Part shown: one piece after another, positions 1 through 4,911 of the stretch
How the letters are laid out: the number at the start of each line of letters is the position of its first letter
Position numbering within the stretch: position 1 is the first letter of the stretch
NCBI GenBank assembly: GCA_023230905.1
Contig: JALNWL010000170.1
Span: 1-5,616 of the forward strand
DNA: 5,616 bases
Origin: Syntrophales bacterium
GTDB taxonomy: Bacteria > Desulfobacterota > Syntrophia > Syntrophales > UBA2251
Reading direction: 5' to 3'
The notes under the pieces: generated by a model
The model's database searches: none
Told to the model about the DNA's origin: nothing
The model's input: only the letters and a program-made list of their open reading frames with translations
Translations under genes and position numbers: made by a program

Positions 1-615
1 AATCTTGCCTACGGGGAGGGTTACACGGTCATTGCCGGCGTCGACGAAGCCGGACGTGGACCCCTGGCCGGCCCGGTCGTAGCCGCCGCCGTTGTCCTTC
101 CCCGCGATTACCATCACCCCGACATCAATGATTCCAAGCAACTCTCCCCCGCCCGGCGGTCGGTGCTCTACGACGTCATCCGGTCGGCGGCCGTGGCCGT
201 CGGCCTGGGGGTCGTCGAGCCGGACGTCATCGACGCCCTGAACATCCTCCAGGCCACGCGTCTGGCCATGCGCGAGGCGGTCCTCGACCTGGACTGCGCC
301 GTCGATTTTATCCTCGTGGACGGCAACTGCCCCATCCGGATCGACACGCCCCAGAAGACCATCGTCAAGGGCGACGCCCTCAGCATCTCCATCGCGGCGG
401 CCTCCATCGTCGCCAAGGTTTCCCGGGACCGGATCATGGAGATCTACCACCGCCAGTACCCGCAGTACAACTTTCTCAAGAACAAGGGCTACGGCACGGC
501 CGAGCACCGCCGGGCCATCGCCGCCTTCGGCCTGTCCAAGATCCACCGCAAATCCTTTCACTTGAAGGAGAGGGAGGCGGGCAAAACGACCAAACAAACC
601 GTGCTTCCGTGGTGA
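1..615 (+). CDS. rnhB: Ribonuclease HII, 5' end cut by the window edge
   Basis: RNase HII cleaves the RNA strand of RNA-DNA hybrids and nicks 5' of single ribonucleotides in DNA, starting ribonucleotide excision repair in the cytoplasm. The frame is open from base 1, and 204 residues are visible. Near the start lies the family signature GVDEAGRGPLAGPV, with the acidic metal ligands at fragment residues D15 and E16. The third catalytic Asp is D107 in ILVDGN. The KGD and AAASIVAKVSRD block follows around residues 123-143, then KNKGYGTAEH, and a C-terminal HRKSFH. All expected catalytic positions are present. Since the family is usually about 200-220 residues, only a short N-terminal piece is missing. 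The GTG at 163 is an internal valine: the conserved DEAGRG motif lies upstream of it. The stop is TGA at 613-615. The yraN gene follows 199 nt downstream on the same strand, a common pairing. Identification is secure. Confidence 0.97.
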   Translation, partial: NLAYGEGYTVIAGVDEAGRGPLAGPVVAAAVVLPRDYHHPDINDSKQLSPARRSVLYDVIRSAAVAVGLGVVEPDVIDALNILQATRLAMREAVLDLDCAVDFILVDGNCPIRIDTPQKTIVKGDALSISIAAASIVAKVSRDRIMEIYHRQYPQYNFLKNKGYGTAEHRRAIAAFGLSKIHRKSFHLKEREAGKTTKQTVLPW

Positions 616-630
616 GGCACGACAGACTGT

Positions 631-690
631 TTTGTGATTTCGACGGTTCCTTTGTCATTTCGGACGTGCCTTTTTCATTTCGACCGAAGG
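631..690. repeat. Three degenerate 20-bp tandem units
   Basis: Three consecutive 20-base units at 631-650, 651-670 and 671-690 each begin with a T-run followed by a TGATTTCG/TCATTTCG core and a variable 3' half: TTTGTGATTTCGACGGTTCC, TTTGTCATTTCGGACGTGCC and TTTTTCATTTCGACCGAAGG. The register is exact, with no indels. The third unit runs straight into the palindrome at 691-711, so the array and the palindrome probably belong to one non-coding repeat element. The function is unknown. Confidence 0.7.
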
Positions 691-736
691 GAGAAATCTT
701 TAAGATTTCTCGTCGCTGGCGCTCCTTGAAATGACA
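653..736. repeat. Long imperfect palindrome (REP/MITE-like element)
   Basis: The core is a perfect 10-bp inverted repeat, GAGAAATCTT (691-700) and AAGATTTCTC (702-711), separated by one base. Outside it, AAGG (687-690) can pair with CCTT (724-727). The outer TGTCATTTC (653-661) is the exact reverse complement of GAAATGACA (728-736); a second copy of TCATTTC at 675-681 could pair instead. The 12 bases at 712-723 bulge on the right arm only. No T-tract follows, so it is a poor intrinsic terminator. From memory, similar TCATTTCGACCGAAGGGA-type palindromes recur as dispersed non-coding repeats in environmental bacterial genomes. Within this window there is only one copy, so dispersal is inference. 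Confidence 0.75.
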
Positions 737-795
737 TGATGCAATCATTCTACAGGAAATGGTCAACACCAAAGGCATCGTGGTAGCTTTGCAGC

Positions 796-803
796 AAAGG
801 AGG
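796..803 (+). promoter_or_regulatory. Strong Shine-Dalgarno site for yraN
   Basis: AAAGGAGG matches the anti-Shine-Dalgarno sequence almost perfectly and lies 11 nt before the ATG at 815. It decides the start of yraN: it supports counting the unusual repetitive N-terminal extension as translated, because no in-frame ATG, GTG or TTG lies between the extension and the conserved core domain. Confidence 0.8.
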
Positions 804-814
804 AAGGGGGCGGA

Positions 815-1288
815 ATGGTCAGGGGTGATCCGGAAAGCCCGTCGGAGGGTCGGCCGAAGGACCGGCTGGAGGAACAGCCAAGGGGTCGTCCAAAGGACCG
901 GCCGGAGGGAAGGCTGAAGGACCGGCGGCGCATCGATACGGGGAAGGGGGGCGAGACGATCGCCGCGGCCTACCTCGAGCGGATGGGCTATGTCGTCCTG
1001 GAGCGGAACTACCGCTGTGTCTTCGGAGAGATCGACATCGTCGCCCGAGACGGGGCCGCGATCTGTTTCGTCGAGGTGAAAAGCCGCCGTTCGGCGCGCT
1101 ACGGAGACCCGCAACTGGCCGTCACCCGAAGGAAACAGGAAAAGATGATCCGGACGGCCCGGCACTACCTGGCCGGCCGCGGCCTGGAGGACCGGCCCGC
1201 CCGCTTCGACGTCGCGGCCATCCGCCTGTCGCCGGACGGCGCCGGCACGGTAGAGCTGATCCGGAACGCCTTCGAACTCAAGCCCTGA
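815..1288 (+). CDS. yraN: YraN/UPF0102 family protein, predicted PD-(D/E)xK nuclease fold
   Basis: This 157-residue protein belongs to the UPF0102 (YraN) family, whose fold resembles Holliday-junction resolvase-type and restriction-type endonucleases; its cellular role is not firmly established. The core starts near residue 42 with TGKGGETIAAAYLERMGY and continues with LERNYR. The putative active site follows: E72 and D74 in GEIDIVARD, then E87 and K89 in FVEVKSRR. The core ends with an RFDVAAI strand near 130. Typical members are about 115-130 residues. The excess is a 38-residue N-terminal extension of charged repeats (GRPKDR, GRPKDR, GRLKDR) with no similarity I recognise. The start is set by the strong ribosome site at 796-803. 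It lies downstream of rnhB in the same direction, probably co-transcribed or served by a promoter in the repeat-containing spacer; I could not identify a convincing promoter there. The family assignment is secure; biochemical activity is inference. Confidence 0.95.
   Translation: MVRGDPESPSEGRPKDRLEEQPRGRPKDRPEGRLKDRRRIDTGKGGETIAAAYLERMGYVVLERNYRCVFGEIDIVARDGAAICFVEVKSRRSARYGDPQLAVTRRKQEKMIRTARHYLAGRGLEDRPARFDVAAIRLSPDGAGTVELIRNAFELKP
848..925 (+). repeat. In-frame GR(P/L)KDR repeats in the yraN N-terminus
   Basis: The hexapeptide GR(P/L)KDR occurs at residues 12-17, 24-29 and 32-37 of YraN. At DNA level the decamer AAGGACCGGC recurs at 857-866, 893-902 and 917-926, spaced 36 and 24 nt, both multiples of 12, so expansion or contraction keeps the frame. 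The segment is Arg/Lys/Glu/Pro-rich and likely disordered. Confidence 0.75.
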
Positions 1289-1320
1289 AAGAAAACGGCG
1301 CCTGATGGCTCAGGCGCCGT
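1286..1320. terminator. Intrinsic terminator between convergent yraN and wzc
   Basis: A perfect 11-bp stem, ACGGCGCCTGA (1295-1305) and TCAGGCGCCGT (1310-1320), encloses the loop TGGC. Read on the minus strand the stem is followed by TTTTCTTTC, a usable U-tract, so it should end the wza-wzc transcript. On the plus strand it sits six bases after the yraN stop codon, but the following CGTTGTCC is only a weak U-tract. It is probably bidirectional, better for the minus strand. The minus-strand tail overlaps the yraN stop codon. Confidence 0.8.
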
Positions 1321-1402
1321 CGTTGTCCCCGGATAATTCCCCACGCCGCCGGGCGCACAGCCGGGGCAGGTCTTTAAAATCCGCCTTTGATCACACCCCC
1401 AT

Positions 1403-1426
1403 CGTCGCCCCGGAATCGGGGTGACG
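1403..1426. other. Second hairpin in the convergent spacer
   Basis: CGTCGCCCCG (1403-1412) and CGGGGTGACG (1417-1426) pair over 10 positions with one G-T mismatch around the loop GAAT. It lies 15 bases beyond the wzc stop codon in the direction of wzc transcription. No T-run follows on either strand, so it is not a classical terminator. It may protect the 3' end of the wzc mRNA or be a REP-like copy. The rest of 1321-1441 shows nothing I can name. Confidence 0.55.
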
Positions 1427-1441
1427 GCGCTTACCCGCGGC

Positions 1442-3724
1442 TCAGGCGTCGCCGCCGTCCGCCTCCTTTTTCCGGCCTTCCTTGTCCGCGCCGTAGTAGC
1501 GGCTGCGCATCTTCTTGCGCGTCCGCGTCTTCTTCTTCCGCTCGCCGTCCTCGCCGTAGTAGTAATAGTAGTACTGGTAATAGTAGTAGCTGTCGCGGCC
1601 CATGTCCACGCCGTTCAGGACCGCGCCCAGGATGTGGGCGTTGACCTGCCGGAGCTGTTCGACGGCGTTCCGGACGAGTTCGCGGTGGGCCACGCCCGCC
1701 CGCACGATCAGGACGACGCCGTCGACGACCTTGGAGAGGATGACGGCATCCGTCACCGCCGTGATGGGCGGCGTATCGATGATGATCCGGTCGTAGCGCC
1801 CGCGCAGGACCTCGATGAGATCCGCCATCCGCTGCGAACTCAGGACCTCCGACGGATTGGGCGGAATCGGCCCGGAGGGGATAACGTCAAGATTGGGGAT
1901 GTCCGTGTGGATGACGATGTTGTCCAGCTCGTCGTTGCCGACCAGCAGGTTCGACATCCCGCGGTCCCTTGACAGGGAGAAGATCTTGTGGACGCGCGGC
2001 CGACGCATGTCGCAGTCGAGGATAACGACGCGGTTGCCGGCCTGGGCCATGGTGATCGCGATGTTGGCGGAGGTGATCGTCTTCCCTTCGCGCGGCCCCG
2101 AGCTCGAAATGATCAGGACCTGCGGCGCCTGCTCCGCGGACGAGAAGAGGATGCTCGTTCGGATGCCCCGATAGGCCTCGCTGGCCGTCGATTTGGGCGA
2201 GAGGTGCGAGATGAGGTCGTCCGCCGGATTTCTCTCGCCGTTGACGGCGCCGCCCTCGGCGGCGGCAATGGCGGGAACGGGCCCCAGATACGGCAGCTTC
2301 AGGACGTTCTTGATGTCGTCGGGGACCTTGATCGTGTTGTCCAGGTATTCGAGGAAGAACGCGAGCCCCACGCCGAGGGCGAGCCCCACGATCAGCCCCA
2401 GGAGCAGGTTCTGGGCCTTCTTGGGCTTGACGGGCGACTTGGGGATCTCCGCCAGATCCACGATACGGATGTTCCCGGTCTTGATGTCCTCGGTGATGGA
2501 GGTCTCCTTGAAGCGCTTGACGAGGATGTCGTACATCTCCCGGCTGCTTTCCGCCTGGCGCTTCAGCACGTTGTAGTCGATCGCCTTCACGTTCATGGCG
2601 AGGCTCTCGCCCTTCTGCTGGTTCAGGGCGTTCTTCAGGGAATGCTCCTTGGCCAGGGCGACCTTGTATTCGTTGTAGAGGGAGTCGACGATCCGGCCGA
2701 TCTCGTTGGCCTTGCGCGATTGCAGGGAGTTGAGCTCCTCCTGGAGGGCCAGGATCTGGGGGTGGCGCGCGCCGTACTTCTTCGATAGCTCGGACATCCG
2801 TTTCTGGATCTCCACCTCCTGCTTCTTGATGTCGCGGATGAGCTCGTCCCGGATGACGTCCGGCACGGAGTCGAGCTTCTCCGGGCTGTGGCGGATGTCC
2901 GCCGCCTGTCGGTAGCGGGTTTCCGCCTCCACGCGGCGGGAGGTGGCCTCGACGACCTGCTTGTTGATCTCGGCGAGCTTCTGGGCGGTGATCGTCTCCA
3001 CGTCCGTGGAGAAGTCCGTCACGATCCCCTTCTGCTCCTTGTAGCGCAGGAGGGCCTGTTCCGCCTCCTCCACCTTTTTCCGCTCGGTGACGATCTGGCC
3101 TTCGAGCCAGGCCACGGCGTCCTGGGTGGCCCGCAGTTTGGTCTCCAGGTTGTTGTCGATGTAGGACTTGGCCAGGGTATTGGCGATTTTCGCCGACATG
3201 AACGGGCTTTTGGCCTCGAAGCCGATATCCACCAGGCGGCTGTTGCGGATCGGCGTGACCTTGATCCGGCTGATGAAGGCATCCACGATGGCGGAGTCGG
3301 ATTTCTCCTGCTGCTCATCCGTCTTGAAGAGCGAACGAATATAGCCGATCGTGTTCGGGACGAAGTACACGATGTCGTAGAACAGGCCTTCCTTCGGTTT
3401 CGGGACGAACTCCTCGTGCCGGTCGAGCTTGAGCCGCCGCACGACCTCCCGGGCGACGGTGCGGGACTCGATGATCTTGTACTGGGTCTGGTAGTAGTCC
3501 AGGCCCGAGGAGTCCACCGTCATGACCTCCTGCATGGAGACGACCTTGGGGTTTTCCTTTTCGATGATGACCCGGGCCGTTCCCATGTAGATGGGCGTGG
3601 CGGTGAAGGTGAAGATCAGCACGGAGACGAAGACGACGGCGAACACCGTCGCGATCGTCCAGCGGTGCTTCAGCACGACGCGCAGGTAGTCCTGCGGGTT
3701 GACGTCTTTCATTTCAAGCTGCAT
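1442..3724 (-). CDS. wzc: Wzc-type polysaccharide co-polymerase / BY-kinase
   Basis: This 760-residue inner-membrane protein has the fused architecture of polysaccharide co-polymerases that set chain length and autophosphorylate on tyrosine. In order: a Wzz-type N-terminus with TM1 at about 23-42; a periplasmic part with coiled-coil helices about 195-410; a GNVR-type segment around 375-435 ending in PKSPVKPKKAQ; TM2 about 438-460; and a cytoplasmic ATPase. The kinase has Walker A GPREGKT (543-549, K548), Walker A' VVILDCDMRRPR (566-577) and Walker B RIIIDTPP (646-653, D650), the set typical of bacterial tyrosine kinases rather than MinD-type ATPases. The tail has YYYYQYYYYYY at 713-723. The ATG shares its A with the wza stop (TGATG), so translation is probably coupled; GGAG lies 11 nt upstream, inside wza. 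The BY-kinase family is certain. The symbol is by family; ExoP, EpsB and similar names could also apply. No cognate phosphatase gene is in the window. Confidence 0.96.
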   Translation of the reverse strand: MQLEMKDVNPQDYLRVVLKHRWTIATVFAVVFVSVLIFTFTATPIYMGTARVIIEKENPKVVSMQEVMTVDSSGLDYYQTQYKIIESRTVAREVVRRLKLDRHEEFVPKPKEGLFYDIVYFVPNTIGYIRSLFKTDEQQEKSDSAIVDAFISRIKVTPIRNSRLVDIGFEAKSPFMSAKIANTLAKSYIDNNLETKLRATQDAVAWLEGQIVTERKKVEEAEQALLRYKEQKGIVTDFSTDVETITAQKLAEINKQVVEATSRRVEAETRYRQAADIRHSPEKLDSVPDVIRDELIRDIKKQEVEIQKRMSELSKKYGARHPQILALQEELNSLQSRKANEIGRIVDSLYNEYKVALAKEHSLKNALNQQKGESLAMNVKAIDYNVLKRQAESSREMYDILVKRFKETSITEDIKTGNIRIVDLAEIPKSPVKPKKAQNLLLGLIVGLALGVGLAFFLEYLDNTIKVPDDIKNVLKLPYLGPVPAIAAAEGGAVNGERNPADDLISHLSPKSTASEAYRGIRTSILFSSAEQAPQVLIISSSGPREGKTITSANIAITMAQAGNRVVILDCDMRRPRVHKIFSLSRDRGMSNLLVGNDELDNIVIHTDIPNLDVIPSGPIPPNPSEVLSSQRMADLIEVLRGRYDRIIIDTPPITAVTDAVILSKVVDGVVLIVRAGVAHRELVRNAVEQLRQVNAHILGAVLNGVDMGRDSYYYYQYYYYYYGEDGERKKKTRTRKKMRSRYYGADKEGRKKEADGGDA
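1445..1588 (-). other. Tyrosine-rich, basic C-terminal tail of the Wzc-like kinase
   Basis: These codons encode residues 713-760. Ten of the first eleven residues are Tyr (713-716 and 718-723). A strongly basic stretch follows, GERKKKTRTRKKMRSR at 727-742, then a second Tyr pair at 743-744, ending in a Lys/Glu/Gly-rich end. In BY-kinases the C-terminal Tyr cluster is the autophosphorylation site that is docked into the neighbouring subunit's active site in the octameric ring. The TAC/TAT codons give a TAG/TAA-like trinucleotide run on the plus strand. Confidence 0.9.
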
Positions 3725-4782
3725 CAGAAGAAGCTCTCCGGTACGACAATCAGGTCGTTGGGTTTGATGGGGACGGACTGGATCATCTTGCCGCCCTTCG
3801 TGATGGCGTCGACGTTCACCTGGTAGATCTTCTCGGCGCCGCCCTCGATCCGGACGATCCGGGTCTTGCCGCTCGCGGCGATCGGCGTGAAGCCGCCCGC
3901 CATGCTGATCGCCTCGACGATCGTCATGTCCTTCTTGCTGAAGGCGTACTGGCCGGGGGACTTGACCTCGCCCATGATGTAGAAGTAGTCCGCCTTCGGG
4001 ATGTAGAGCACGTCGAGATCGGCGAGGAGGATGTTCGAGATCTGGTCCCGTCCTTTAAGAAGGCCGGGCAGGTCGATCGTGACGACGATCTTCTGCTCCT
4101 GAGGCGTGCCGGGGTTCTGGGTCCGGATGATCATCGCCTCCTGCTTTTCGCCTTCCGCGACCTCGATGCCGCCGGCGCGCGAGATCCCGTCGAGCACGCG
4201 GTCATGGGCCTGGAGGCTGAGTTGTCCCGGGTTCTTTACGGCTCCCAGGACGGAGTACTTGCGGCTCTCGTACTTGGTGACGATGACCGAGACATGCGCG
4301 TTGTGGAGAAACTGGCCTTCGGCGAGCTTGGTCGCGATGAGTTTCTCGATCTCCGACGGGGTCAGGTCCGCCACGCGAACGCGGTCGATCAGGGGGAAGG
4401 TGATGAAGCCGTCGGCGGAGACCGGGATGCCTTCTCGGGAAAGATCCTTCTCCTCATAGACGAGGATGTTGAGGATGTCGTACCCCCCCACCTTGTAGTC
4501 CAGCTGGCTGCGCACGTCGGGATGTCGGGCGAGGTACTCCGAGACGGTGAAGCTGGGCGTCTTCTGCAGAAGATCGCTCAGTTCGTCTCCCGTCTTGCCG
4601 GTCGAAAGGCTTTTCTTCAGTTTCTCCAGTTCGGCGCGGTCTTCCTGTTTGAGCCCCTTGAGGGGGTCGTCGCTGACCTGGGTCACCTTGACGACGTCGC
4701 CCGCCCCCGCGCAGGCGACGAGGAGGAGAACCAGTCCCCACGGGAGCAGGCGCCGGAAGGCGCTTCTCGCTTTTGTTGCCAT
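3724..4782 (-). CDS. wza: Wza-type polysaccharide export lipoprotein (OPX family)
   Basis: This 352-residue protein is predicted to form the periplasmic/outer-membrane conduit for exopolysaccharide or capsule. The N-terminus has basic residues, a hydrophobic stretch 12-23 and the lipobox LVAC with Cys24, so it is a predicted lipoprotein. A charged, probably helical linker (about 30-90) precedes the Poly_export domain, LDYKVGGYDILNILVYEE through HVSVIVTKYES at about 94-174. Two SLBB domains follow: YSVLGAVKNPGQLSL from 176, and YFYIMGEVKSPGQYAF from 266. The protein ends at VPESFF immediately after the last SLBB strand. E. coli Wza is about 379 residues and carries a C-terminal amphipathic helix that crosses the outer membrane; I see no such helix here. 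It precedes the wzc-like kinase with a one-base stop/start overlap, the usual functional pairing. The Shine-Dalgarno before the ATG at 4782 is weak. The family call is firm; the specific polymer is unknown. Confidence 0.95.
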   Translation of the reverse strand: MATKARSAFRRLLPWGLVLLLVACAGAGDVVKVTQVSDDPLKGLKQEDRAELEKLKKSLSTGKTGDELSDLLQKTPSFTVSEYLARHPDVRSQLDYKVGGYDILNILVYEEKDLSREGIPVSADGFITFPLIDRVRVADLTPSEIEKLIATKLAEGQFLHNAHVSVIVTKYESRKYSVLGAVKNPGQLSLQAHDRVLDGISRAGGIEVAEGEKQEAMIIRTQNPGTPQEQKIVVTIDLPGLLKGRDQISNILLADLDVLYIPKADYFYIMGEVKSPGQYAFSKKDMTIVEAISMAGGFTPIAASGKTRIVRIEGGAEKIYQVNVDAITKGGKMIQSVPIKPNDLIVVPESFF

Positions 4783-4805
4783 CGTTCTCGTTTCGTCCGC
4801 CTCAT

Positions 4806-4843
4806 AAAAAAGTTGCAGGGCGTCACTGGGGCCCGCCCTGCAA
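4806..4843 (-). terminator. Strong intrinsic terminator just upstream of wza
   Basis: On the minus strand TTGCAGGGCG (4843-4834) and CGCCCTGCAA (4822-4813) form a perfect 10-bp stem around an 11-nt loop, followed by C and six T (4811-4806). This is a textbook rho-independent terminator for the Ala-rich gene, whose stop codon lies about 70 nt upstream. The T-tract ends only 23 nt before the wza ATG at 4782, so it is either a gene boundary with a promoter overlapping it, or a leader attenuator for wza-wzc. Confidence 0.85.
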
Positions 4844-4911
4844 ATGGGTTCAACGTTCAGACGTCAATGCCCACGTTCGCCGTGGATCAAAGGTTCCATT
4901 CGGCCCGTGAA

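Noticed and set aside
163..615. GTG at 163 as the start of rnhB
   Set aside because: The essential DEAGRG metal-binding motif is encoded upstream in the same open frame, so the gene continues to the window edge.
726..760. Possible sigma-70 promoter for yraN (TTGAAA at 726-731 or ATGACA at 731-736)
   Set aside because: No acceptable -10 hexamer lies at 16-18 nt spacing. The best candidates match only half the consensus, and the -35-like strings are part of the palindrome arm.
476..1165. Minus-strand open frame (229 codons) across rnhB, the spacer and yraN
   Set aside because: It is antisense to two conserved genes and runs through the palindromic repeat. No motif is visible.
1556..1588. TAG-rich plus-strand run as a microsatellite or CRISPR-like repeat
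   Set aside because: It is explained by the TAC/TAT codons of the kinase tyrosine cluster. No spaced direct repeats of CRISPR type occur anywhere in the window.
2888..3826. Plus-strand open frame (312 codons) opposite the wzc 5' part
   Set aside because: It lies wholly antisense to conserved Wzz/wza coding sequence, and its His/Asp/Gly/Leu-rich product has no recognisable motif. The same applies to the plus-strand frames at 1421-1972 and 1988-2788.
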